DNA from: a virus
Length of the DNA stretch: 23,671 nucleotides
IMG/VR virus record: IMGVR_UViG_3300002144_000875
Coordinates: 1-23,671 of that record
Reading direction: 5' to 3' (one strand)
Shown here in pieces: positions 1 to 8,800 of this stretch; within the stretch, counting starts at the first letter, position 1, and the number at the start of each line of letters is the position of its first letter. The notes under the pieces were generated by a model, which saw only the letters and a program-made list of their open reading frames with translations, had not been told where the DNA came from and searched no databases. The translations under genes and the position numbers were made by a program.

Positions 1-645
1 AGTGAATTAAAAAACAAATGGTCAAGTATTGGGGATGAAGGAAACCCTATTACAATTTTAAGAAACGGTCAATCCCCTTTAATTGAGAGTGAAGGTTGGG
101 TTCCAACTGTAGAAAATATAAATGAGGATTTATCTACAATGTATTTAACCTCAACTCAAAAAATAGAGTTTGATAGAAATACTATTGATAGATTTACTCC
201 TTTTCACTCTTTGGGTAGAGCTAAAACTTTAAATAATTTTTTTGAACCCCAAATAATATTAAATTCTGATAGGATTATAATAAATTCTAAAAAAGATAGC
301 GTTTTAATAGGTTCCTCAAAAGGTATTACTTTATCTACTGATGAATTTATAAATGTAAAATCTCAAAATTTATTTGTTGATGCAAAAAATGTATTATTGG
401 GAGATGAAAATGCAAGTGAATCTTTAGTATTAGGAGATACATTTATGAGAGATTTTAATCTACTTTTAACAGCCTTAAACTCCCTATGTTCAGTTCTTGA
501 ACTTGAGGTATCTTGGCCAGGTGGAATATCTTCCCCAAATACTCCTGTAAATGTAGCAGCTTCATCACTAAAAACACAAATTGAGGATATTAAATCAAAA
601 ATCCAAACCTCCAAATTCACCTCAAAAACCAGTAAAACCATCTAA
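1..645 (+). CDS. Baseplate spike/hub-like structural protein, 3' part
   Basis: The frame is open from the first base of the window, so the gene begins upstream; 214 residues are visible. The first internal ATG at 139 is not taken as the start, because the reading upstream of it is continuous and protein-like (it includes GWVPTVENINEDLSTMYLTS). Short beta-forming stretches follow: IILNSDRIIINSKKDSVLIG, then STDEFINVKSQNLFVDAKNV and VLLGDENASESLVLGD. This 'INSKKDSVLIGSSKGITLST' style is typical of the C-terminal beta-helix of gp5/VgrG-like tail spikes and of baseplate hub proteins. The tail is Ser/Thr/Lys rich. The stop overlaps the next start (TAATG), and gp25- and gp6-like wedge genes lie downstream, which supports a baseplate role. 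The lysozyme or OB part of a spike is not in view, so the exact family is inferred. Confidence 0.6.
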   Translation, partial: SELKNKWSSIGDEGNPITILRNGQSPLIESEGWVPTVENINEDLSTMYLTSTQKIEFDRNTIDRFTPFHSLGRAKTLNNFFEPQIILNSDRIIINSKKDSVLIGSSKGITLSTDEFINVKSQNLFVDAKNVLLGDENASESLVLGDTFMRDFNLLLTALNSLCSVLELEVSWPGGISSPNTPVNVAASSLKTQIEDIKSKIQTSKFTSKTSKTI

Positions 646-1748
646 TGAGTTCTCATATCACCATATCAGGGATTATAGTAGATAGAAGTAAAAAACCTAT
701 ATTGGGTGTATCTATATTAGTGGGGGAGGATATCTTTTATTCTAATAAAGATGGGAATTTCACTATTATTTTATCTGAAGATTCTAAAGCTACAACAACT
801 ACTTTTTCTCATCCTTCATATGGGGAAAAAACAAAACCCATAACTAAAAATAATGGGGAATTTAAAACCAATTTAGGGGTAATTAGGTTAAAATCAATAA
901 GTGAAAGCTCTCAAGATGAAATCTCAAATACTCTTTCTCTATCCGATAATGAAGTAAAACAAATTACTACTCAAAACACTAGTTTTGAACAATTTCAACA
1001 AAAGAAGTTAAGAGATCTTATAAAAACTCTAAAATATACTTTAATTCCTATAATTTTATCTCTTTTAGTAAGCTTTGGGATTACAAAAATATCTGAGGCT
1101 ATTTCAAAAAAGAATACAAAACCTAATAATTGTCCTTCCCCAGAGAGATTAAAAAAGATAGTTGATAAAAGAAATAAATTAGTAAAACAATTAGATATCA
1201 CATTTACAACAGTAGATAGTTTACTTAAAACTTTAGGGATTTTTCAAGGAATATTAGTAGTAACTGAAATTTATTTAAATGGTATCCCTTTAATACCTTT
1301 ACCTTCACCTCCATCTGTTTCTATATTAGGAGGTAAGTTAGATTCTCTAGTTAAAAAATATAAAAATGTTAATGGGGGTTTAATTATTATTTTACTATTA
1401 TTAAGAAATATTCTTGCTCAAATTCTTCAACTTTTAGAATCTTTAGATTTTCAAATACAATCATGTGCCAAAGATGCTCCTGAGTTTGAAACCTTAAACT
1501 CAGAAATAGTTGAACAAATTAATGCTCTAAATAGAGATTCATCTATCCCGACAGAAAAAGTAAATGGTTTTAGTTTTGATATAGAAACGGAACCAACAAC
1601 AGATGATTTAAAACGTAAGAGAGCCGTGGCTAAGAATTCAAAGGGTGTTATATTATTAAGGGGGGAATATTCATATAGTTCCTCAACTAAGATATTAATA
1701 GAAGAACTTGCATTCTATATTAAAATAAATGATTTAAAAGCAGATTAA
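645..1748 (+). CDS. CarboxypepD_reg-like domain protein with hydrophobic helices
   Basis: Residues about 4-83 look like a carboxypeptidase regulatory-like beta sandwich: ITISGIIVDRSKKPILGVSI, then a NKDGNFTI turn and a TFSHPSYGEKT strand. This fold is widespread in Bacteroidota secreted proteins. A polar linker follows. Residues about 131-147 are strongly hydrophobic (YTLIPIILSLLVSFGIT) and a second apolar run lies at about 244-257. Between and after these are predicted helices, with a single Cys at 163 and another at 274. The start overlaps the previous stop by one base and the gene sits among baseplate genes, so a tail or baseplate role is likely. I do not recognise the full-length family. 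A part that inserts into or crosses the host envelope is possible, because membrane-like helices are unusual in a wedge protein, but that is inference. Confidence 0.6.
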   Translation: MSSHITISGIIVDRSKKPILGVSILVGEDIFYSNKDGNFTIILSEDSKATTTTFSHPSYGEKTKPITKNNGEFKTNLGVIRLKSISESSQDEISNTLSLSDNEVKQITTQNTSFEQFQQKKLRDLIKTLKYTLIPIILSLLVSFGITKISEAISKKNTKPNNCPSPERLKKIVDKRNKLVKQLDITFTTVDSLLKTLGIFQGILVVTEIYLNGIPLIPLPSPPSVSILGGKLDSLVKKYKNVNGGLIIILLLLRNILAQILQLLESLDFQIQSCAKDAPEFETLNSEIVEQINALNRDSSIPTEKVNGFSFDIETEPTTDDLKRKRAVAKNSKGVILLRGEYSYSSSTKILIEELAFYIKINDLKAD

Positions 1749-1752
1749 TCCT

Positions 1753-1763
1753 ATATTTATAAC
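1753..1763 (+). promoter_or_regulatory. ATATTTATAAC motif, copy 1
   Basis: This is the first of three exact copies of an 11-base motif, all in intergenic gaps. It ends four bases before the ATG at 1768, so if it is a promoter box the transcript from it could not carry that start in the usual way, and a processing or antisense role must be considered. The core TATTTATA is the reverse complement of the T4 late promoter box TATAAATA. Confidence 0.35.
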
Positions 1764-1767
1764 GTGT

Positions 1768-2118
1768 ATGAAAACAGAAATATTTAAAAAAGTAATTAAA
1801 CAAGCAGTAAAAGAAGCTATTAAAGAGGAAATAAAAGATATTTTAATGGAAGCTGTATTAGAGGCATCTAAATCTCCTAAATCAATAGTAAATGAAAATA
1901 TTCAAAAATCTTCTCCAACTCCTGTACCCCAACCAACTCCATCTACAGTTGATTTAAGACAAAAATACATGGATATATTGGGGGAAACAGCTATGAGTTT
2001 TTCTACCAAAGATATATCTCCATTTAACCCATCAGGGGCTACTGATATAATAAATGGTGATTTAGGTAGTGGGGAAGTAGGAATGGATCAAATTATGAGT
2101 TTATTAAATACTAAGTAG
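1768..2118 (+). CDS. Small helical protein of the baseplate cluster
   Basis: This 116-residue protein has three visible parts. Residues 1-34 form a charged amphipathic helix with alternating Lys/Glu and Ile/Val (MKTEIFKKVIKQAVKEAIKE). A Pro/Ser/Thr-rich linker spans about 45-65. A C-terminal part runs from DLRQKYMDILGETAMSF to the end. There is no catalytic motif, signal peptide or cysteine. It sits directly before the gp25-like gene, whose GTG start overlaps this stop (TAGTG), so the two are probably translationally coupled. A small accessory baseplate or assembly protein fits the context, but the family is not recognised. Confidence 0.65.
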   Translation: MKTEIFKKVIKQAVKEAIKEEIKDILMEAVLEASKSPKSIVNENIQKSSPTPVPQPTPSTVDLRQKYMDILGETAMSFSTKDISPFNPSGATDIINGDLGSGEVGMDQIMSLLNTK

Positions 2119-2525
2119 TGGCATTTGGAGAAAAACAAATATTCCCAATAGATTTAGATAAATCAGCAGCTGTAGGTATTGACCTACCACTTAATGATCC
2201 TGCGGTATTTAAACAAAATTATCAAACAAAAGATGCTATCAAATCCTCTCTCATTAACTTCCTCTTAACAAATCCAGGAGAAAGATTTTTAAATCCCTTA
2301 TTTGGTGCTGGATTGAGAGATTTTTTATTTTCTCAAATTACTAGCAACAATTTAGATTTTTTAAGAGAAGATTTACAAAGCAAAATAAATAGCCTATTCC
2401 CAAATATATCAATTGATTCTTTAGAGGTTTTAAGGGGAGATGACTTAAATTCAATCACAATTAAATTTACATATATCATAATTAACACTAATTTAACTGA
2501 TGATATAACCTTATCCTTTACATAA
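2118..2525 (+). CDS. gp25-like (GPW/gp25) baseplate wedge protein
   Basis: This 135-residue protein has the size and layout of the GPW/gp25 family, which forms the sheath-nucleating part of the baseplate wedge in contractile tails. Visible family features are an N-terminal FPIDLDKSAAVGIDLPL segment, a helix with the hallmark PGER at residues 53-56, the following LFGAGLRDFLF, and a C-terminal amphipathic strand region ending in the DITLSF strand. The start is GTG, overlapping the previous stop by one base; no in-frame ATG lies near it and residues 2 onward fit the family, so the GTG is well supported. The next gene starts on the last base of this stop (TAATG). A gp25-gp6 pair is the conserved T4-like order. 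Confidence 0.9.
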   Translation: MAFGEKQIFPIDLDKSAAVGIDLPLNDPAVFKQNYQTKDAIKSSLINFLLTNPGERFLNPLFGAGLRDFLFSQITSNNLDFLREDLQSKINSLFPNISIDSLEVLRGDDLNSITIKFTYIIINTNLTDDITLSFT

Positions 2526-4381
2526 TGGCTAAAATTAAAAGAGACATATCGTATTTTAATAGAGATTTTAATGACTTTAGACAACAGTTAATAGAGTTTA
2601 CTAAAATATACTTTCCAAATACTTATAATGACTTCACCCCATCTTCCCCTGGGGTAATGTTTATAGAACAAGCGGCATATGTTGGGGATGTATTAGGATT
2701 TTATTTAGATAATCAGGTTCAAGAAAATTTTATTCAATACGCCCGACAAACTAACTCAATATATGAGTTAGCATATATGTTTGGTTATAAACCCAAATTA
2801 TCATCTGCTGCTCAAGTTACAATAGATTTTTATCAACAAATCCCAGCTAAAACAGTTTCGGGGAGTGTAATTCCTGATTTTGATTATGCTTTAACAGTAG
2901 GAGAAAATACTACTATAACTAGTAATATAGGGGGGTCTAGCTTTATTATCCAAGACAAAATTGACTTTTCAATTTCCAGCTCTCAAGACCCCACCGAAAT
3001 CTCAGTTTATCAAATATCTGGGGGTAATCCAGAATACTATTTATTAAAAAAATCTAGAAAAGCTATCTCTTCAGAGATAAAAACATCTACTTTTAATTTT
3101 GGAGCCCCTACAAAATTTCCAACAGTATCATTTTCAGATAATAATTTTTTAAAGATATTGGATATTAAAGATTCACAAGGGGGTCAATGGTATGAAGTAG
3201 ATCATTTAGGTCAAGAAATGGTTTATGATAAAATTAAAAATACTAACATATATGATCCAAATAATGTTGGTAGTGAGGGGGAAGTTCCATATATTTTAAA
3301 ACTTAAAAAAGTCCAAAAAAGATTTGCAACTAGAGTTTTAGAAGATAATAGTATCCAACTTCAATTTGGGGCTGGAACTACTGAAGATAATGATGAGGAT
3401 ATAATTCCAAACCCCAATAATGTTGGATTAGGATTACCATTTAAGCAGGATAAATTAACTGCGGCATATTCACCATCCAACTTTTTATACACCAACACCT
3501 ACGGTATAGCACCTTCAAACACTAATTTAACGGTTAGATATTTAAGTGGTGGTGGAGTTTCCTCAAATGTTGAGGCAAATTCATTAACAAATTTAAATAC
3601 CTCCAACGTTAGATTCAACAATAATAATTTGAACTCTATAACCTCTAATTATGTATTTGCTACATTAATTTCAACAAATAATGAAGCAGCATCAGGAGGT
3701 AAAGGAGGAGATACAATAGAGGAAATTCGTCAAAACACACTAGCAACAATTTCTTCCCAACAACGCTCTGTAACCCAAGATGATTATCTAGTGAGAGCCC
3801 TAAGTTTACCTTCAGATTATGGTTCGATTTCAAAAGCTTTTATTACAAAACCATTATTGAGTGATGATCAAGTATCAACCATTGAAACACTAAATCTGTT
3901 TTGTTTAAGTAAAGATTCAAATGGTTATTTAACCCAACCCTCTACTACCTTAAAAAATAATTTAAAAACATATTTATCTCAATATAGAACTATAGGGGAT
4001 AATATAGAAATTAGAGGAGCATATGTTATTAATATTGGAGTAAATTTTGAAATAATAGTTTTACCTGATTATAATAATAATGAAGTGTTACTAAAATGCA
4101 TTAATGAATTGCGAGATTATTTTAATATAGAAAAATGGCAAATTAATCAACCAATATTGTTAAGAGATTTATATGTAATATTAGATAGAGTGGAGGGAGT
4201 TCAAACTGTTAAAAATATTCAAATAGTAAATAAAGCAGGATTCATATTAGGATATTCTCAATATGAATATGATATAGTTGGAGCTACTCAAAATCAAGTG
4301 ATATACCCCTCATTAGACCCAAGCATATTTGAAATTAAATTCCCTACTCAAGATATTAAGGGACAAGTTGTACCCTTATAA
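2525..4381 (+). CDS. gp6-like baseplate wedge protein (baseplate J family)
   Basis: At 618 residues this is close to T4 gp6 in length. The N-terminal part carries the typical gp6 signature: YFPNTYNDFTPSSPGVMFIE, then AAYVGDVLGFYLDNQVQENF and a YELAYMFGYKP stretch. The middle has a beta-rich insertion with RYLSGGGVSSNVEANSL. Next comes the baseplate-J-like core EIRQNTLATISSQQRSVTQD, with the DYLVRALSLPSDYGSI stretch after it, and a C-terminal domain ending QDIKGQVVPL. gp6 proteins form the ring that joins neighbouring wedges and triggers sheath contraction. The gene follows gp25 with a one-base overlap, as in related phages. I see no truncation or frameshift. Confidence 0.9.
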   Translation: MAKIKRDISYFNRDFNDFRQQLIEFTKIYFPNTYNDFTPSSPGVMFIEQAAYVGDVLGFYLDNQVQENFIQYARQTNSIYELAYMFGYKPKLSSAAQVTIDFYQQIPAKTVSGSVIPDFDYALTVGENTTITSNIGGSSFIIQDKIDFSISSSQDPTEISVYQISGGNPEYYLLKKSRKAISSEIKTSTFNFGAPTKFPTVSFSDNNFLKILDIKDSQGGQWYEVDHLGQEMVYDKIKNTNIYDPNNVGSEGEVPYILKLKKVQKRFATRVLEDNSIQLQFGAGTTEDNDEDIIPNPNNVGLGLPFKQDKLTAAYSPSNFLYTNTYGIAPSNTNLTVRYLSGGGVSSNVEANSLTNLNTSNVRFNNNNLNSITSNYVFATLISTNNEAASGGKGGDTIEEIRQNTLATISSQQRSVTQDDYLVRALSLPSDYGSISKAFITKPLLSDDQVSTIETLNLFCLSKDSNGYLTQPSTTLKNNLKTYLSQYRTIGDNIEIRGAYVINIGVNFEIIVLPDYNNNEVLLKCINELRDYFNIEKWQINQPILLRDLYVILDRVEGVQTVKNIQIVNKAGFILGYSQYEYDIVGATQNQVIYPSLDPSIFEIKFPTQDIKGQVVPL

Positions 4382-4394
4382 TATAATTTAAATT

Positions 4395-5501
4395 ATGGCT
4401 ACATATAAAATCTTCCCATATAAAGACGCAACTTTATACTCAGAAACTCCTACAGCAAATACTGGATTAGATGCTATATGCGAGGTTTGGAATACCCCAA
4501 CTAATGTATCTCGTTTTTTAACTCATTTCCTTCCATCCGAAATACAAGAAGTAATAGATGGGAAAATTCAAGGTAGCCAATGGGATGTATTTTTTAGAAA
4601 TTTTATAGCAAATTCTACAGGTTTATCTTTTGATACAAATATTGAAATCCTCCCAATAGCTCAACCTTGGGATAATGGGTTGGGTGAATTTGGAGATGTT
4701 CCAACTACAACTAATGGAGTTTCATGGTCAACAACTGATGTTTCCTCTATTACCCCATGGTTAGAAAGTGGAAGTGTAGGTACTAATTTCTTTACAAGCT
4801 CATACACTTCTACCCCTGGAGGTGGAAATTGGTTTTATTCTGGTTCAAATGTTCCTACATATGTTGTAACTCAATCATTTGGGTTAAGAAGTGAAAAAGA
4901 TATAAATGTTGGAGTAAAAGATATAGTTGAGGAATGGTATAGTGGATCTTTACCAAACTATGGCTTTATAACTAAATTTGAGGATAGTATTGAATTTAAC
5001 TCTTCAATTAATGTTCAACCTAATTTAAAATATTTTAGTGTAGATACAAACACAATTTACCCACCTATCCTTGAATTTAAATGGAGAGATTATCAAACAA
5101 TATTAAATGGAAATGAACCAAATATAATAGGAAATGATAATATTAAAATTTCACTAGAAGAAAATCCTAATAAATTTTACCAAAATTCTGTAAATAGATT
5201 TAAAATAAATTGTGCTCCCATTTACCCAATAAGAGTATTTCAAACTAGCTCATTATTTACAAATCAATATTATTTGCCTACTTCTTCATACTATGCAATA
5301 AAAGACTTGGATACTAATGAATTTATTATTAACTTTGATGATGATTATACTCAAATAAGTGCTAATAGTGGAGGTAATTATTTTGATATTTATATGAATG
5401 GTTTACAACCCGAAAGATATTATAAAGTACAAATTAAGACAGTTAGTAACGGAATTACAAAAATTTATGATGATAGTTATTATTTTAAAATAATTAATTA
5501 A
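4395..5501 (+). CDS. DNRLRE-like structural protein of the baseplate/tail cluster
   Basis: This 368-residue protein opens with YKIFPYKDATLYSETPTANT, which resembles the first strand of DNRLRE (disaggregatase-related, CBM-like) domains, where 'D-A-(T/Y)-(V/L)-Y...N-x-G' is usual. Later elements fit the same fold: the VKDIVEEWYSGSLPNYGFIT segment near residues 173-192, and FSVDTNTIYPPILEFKW at about 217-233, the usual 'S.....PP.L...W' ending. A separate C-terminal domain of about 120 residues follows. The domain call comes from motif recognition, not from a search. Its place between gp6 and large tail proteins implies a virion structural role, possibly binding a glycan or bridging wedge and fiber. 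The next start overlaps its stop. Confidence 0.65.
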   Translation: MATYKIFPYKDATLYSETPTANTGLDAICEVWNTPTNVSRFLTHFLPSEIQEVIDGKIQGSQWDVFFRNFIANSTGLSFDTNIEILPIAQPWDNGLGEFGDVPTTTNGVSWSTTDVSSITPWLESGSVGTNFFTSSYTSTPGGGNWFYSGSNVPTYVVTQSFGLRSEKDINVGVKDIVEEWYSGSLPNYGFITKFEDSIEFNSSINVQPNLKYFSVDTNTIYPPILEFKWRDYQTILNGNEPNIIGNDNIKISLEENPNKFYQNSVNRFKINCAPIYPIRVFQTSSLFTNQYYLPTSSYYAIKDLDTNEFIINFDDDYTQISANSGGNYFDIYMNGLQPERYYKVQIKTVSNGITKIYDDSYYFKIIN

Positions 5502-5851
5502 TGTCAGAGGAAATAAAATTAAATAAAACAGTTTATAATAAGGATCTATATTTAAAAACTATAGATACCGAATTTAAACAACTTGGAATCAAAACTATCC
5601 AAGAACAGATAGATTCTGAAATAACAGTAGACCAATTCTTTGAATTTTATAATGAATTATTTTATGACATTCCAGAAACAGGAAATATTAATTCTCATGA
5701 ATTTATAATTACTCAAAGTTCAAATTATATAAATTTTGAGGGAAATACCGAGGAAATAGAGGCATTACAAAATGAAATATCTCAATTACGTCAAGAATTA
5801 TTATCTACACAACAGCAACTTATAGATAAATCATCAACCCCATCAACATAG
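5501..5851 (+). CDS. Small acidic protein with C-terminal coiled coil
   Basis: The protein is 116 residues, acidic and helical. Residues about 80-108 form a clear coiled-coil heptad stretch (TEEIEALQNEISQLRQELLS), which suggests oligomerisation. There are no cysteines, signal peptide or catalytic motifs. It overlaps the stop of the previous gene by one base and precedes a 1201-residue tail protein by 12 bases, so it probably acts with them as a connector or chaperone in baseplate assembly. The family is not recognised and the role is inferred from context. Confidence 0.65.
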   Translation: MSEEIKLNKTVYNKDLYLKTIDTEFKQLGIKTIQEQIDSEITVDQFFEFYNELFYDIPETGNINSHEFIITQSSNYINFEGNTEEIEALQNEISQLRQELLSTQQQLIDKSSTPST

Positions 5852-5863
5852 GAATTACAAAAT

Positions 5864-8800
5864 ATGACTAATATTTCAATTATATCACCTTCAGAATTTA
5901 CTTCACTTTCGTATGACGAAAAAGATATAAATCTTATACCCTCCTTTGAGGTAGATACATCTTTTGGAGTAGGAAGTTATATTGAGTATTATATTTTTGA
6001 TTTAAATAAATCCATTATAAGTGTTAATTACGATTATGACTCATATTCAATCCAAAATGATTTACAATCAAGTTTAACAAATAATATATCTAAAATACAA
6101 ATCAACCCAGAACAAGATCTTTTATCTCAAGGATTTTCTCAAGGGTCTTATTACACATATTATAGTTTTCTTAATAAGAAAATTGGTTCTCCCTCTAATT
6201 TTCTCTATATAACTGAAATTTCAACAGATCGTACTGAAATAAGATTAGATAGTAATACAATATCAAAAGAGAATTTAGTAAAATATTCTAATGATTTTAT
6301 AACAGAAAGAGAAAGTAATAACTTTTTTATAGATTTCTATTTAAATTTTGGAGACAATAATCTTATAATAGCTAATAATATTAAATTAGATAATGAAGAT
6401 CCTAATAATCCATCTATATTAATAAAATTATATAATGCTTTACCTCCTTCATTTGATATAAAATCTGAGGGATGGGTTGTAACTTTATTAGAAAATCCTA
6501 TAGCCTATGAGATAGAATTTGAAGACGAGATAATTGAATTTAATGATAAGATAAAACTTAAAGGTCCCAATTTTAATTTGGATGTAAAAGACCAAATTAA
6601 CAACTCTACTCCTTTAATGTCATATGATAGTCTCCTATCATCCCCATCCACAGGATTAAGTACTCAAATTAATACTTTATTAAATGATAGAAATATTGAA
6701 ATAAATATAGATTACTCAGATTTTAATAATTTTATCCATTTCAGCTCAGCATATACTAGATTAGCTAATTTTTATAATAAGGTTTATCTTTTAGAGGAAT
6801 ATTCATCTTCAATATCTCAAATTCAATCTAGTGTTACAGGTACATCCACTGGTTCTTTAGAGGTATTAGGAAGTATTCAACAATTTAATGAAAAAAGTAA
6901 TAGTGTTTTAAATAATTTTGATAGATATGAATATTTTCTTTATTATGCTAGTAGTTCATACTCATGGCCTAAAACAACTACTTCACCTCCATACACATTA
7001 GCATCTACAACTGATCCTATAACTTTAAGTTGGTTTGGAAGTACAAATGAAAATAGTCCATTATACGGGGGAATTATTTTATCTGCCTCTTTATACGATG
7101 CTCAAAATAAAGATTATTTAGCTTATAGTATTCCTGAATATTTAAGAGAGGATCCACAAAACCAATCTTATGAATTATTTGTTGATATGTTGGGGCAACA
7201 TTATGATAATATATGGATGTATATTAAAGATGTTACTACTAGATTTGATGCTGATAATAGATTGGATTATGGTATATCTAAAGATTTAATTGCAGATGCT
7301 ATAAGAGACTTAGGAGTAAAAATCTATCAAAATAATTTCTCCACAAACGATTTATATTCAGCATTCCTAGGTATAACTGAAAATGGAGATCTATCAGCTT
7401 CACCTTTCATAACAGGATCTCTTCCTACCCCTCAAGGATATGAATATATTGATACTTTGATATCTGCCTCAAATGATACTATACCGTTAGATGATGTAAA
7501 TAAATCGTTATATAAACGCATATACCATAATTTACCATACCTCCTAAAATCAAAAGGTACTCTAGCTGGTTTACGCGCTTTAATAACCTCATATGGAATT
7601 CCTGATACAATATTAAGAATAAGTGAATTTGGGGGTAAGAATAAGATTAATGAAAATGATTGGGATTATTGGTATAATCTTTATAATCATCAATATAATA
7701 CCCAAGGAGATAATGTTATAACTACTGATTGGGAATTAAATTCTCTATGGTCATCTCCTAATGATACACCCTCCACTGTTCAATTAAGATTTAAAGCTGA
7801 AACCCCAATACCCACTTTAAATTCTCAATCTATATGGTTTTTAGATAGTGGTAATGATGTAGCTCTAGTTTTAGAGTATACAGGATCTGGATTAATAAGT
7901 AGCTCATACTCAGGATCTCAAATTGATCCATATCATCAATACGCTAATTTAAAATTTACTACTGATGGTTTTGCAACTTCCTCTAGTATATATTTACCGT
8001 TTTTTAATGGTGATTGGTGGGGAGCAATGATAACCAAAGATGGGAATGATTATAATCTCCATACAGGAAATAAAATATATAATGCTAATGAAAATAACAT
8101 TATAGGGTTTTATCAAACCTCATCTCATTCATCCCCTTCTACAACTTGGAATTTAAGTACAACCTCTTCATTTGGGGGGATTTCTTCAATAACTGTAGGA
8201 GCAACAACATATTCTCCATTAACAGGCTCTTTACAGGAAATAAGATATTACACAAGTGTTTTAAATGAAAACCCATTTAAAGATTATGTAATGAATCCAC
8301 TTTCTTTTGAAGGAAATACATTAAATTCGGCTCCTAATGAACTCGCCTTTAGAGCAAGCTTGGGAAGTGAATTAAATATTGGAAATACTTCTATACATCC
8401 CAAGATAACAGGTTCATGGGATATAACCTCTTCTTTTACTGCGGGTAGTGATTTTAATTACTATACTACCCCAATTTATACTAAAAATGAAGAATGGGTA
8501 TTTTTAGATCAACTTAATGCTGGTATTAAAAATAGAATAAATAATAAAATCCAACTTAGAGATGGTAATATTCCTGAAGGTAATACATTATCTGTAATTC
8601 GATCACTTAATCAACAAACAGATGAAGATTCAAGTTACTCACCTCATGTTAATTATTTAGAGGTAGCATTTTCACCTCAAAACGAGATAAATGATGATAT
8701 AGATTCCCAAATTGGATATTTTAATATCGGGGAACTTATAGGGGATCCTATTTTAAGAAACTCCTACCAAACATCATACCCAGAACTAGATAAATTAAGA

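Noticed and set aside
363-641. Minus-strand 92-residue frame
   Set aside because: It is antisense to the spike-like gene, which continues to a coupled stop; no recognisable domain.
139-645. ATG at 139 as a gene start
   Set aside because: The frame is open and protein-like from base 1, so this Met is internal to a gene entering from the left.
5387-5394. Further TATTTATA copy as a promoter
   Set aside because: It lies inside the DNRLRE-like gene, lacks the AC that follows in the other three, and can be explained by AT-rich coding sequence.
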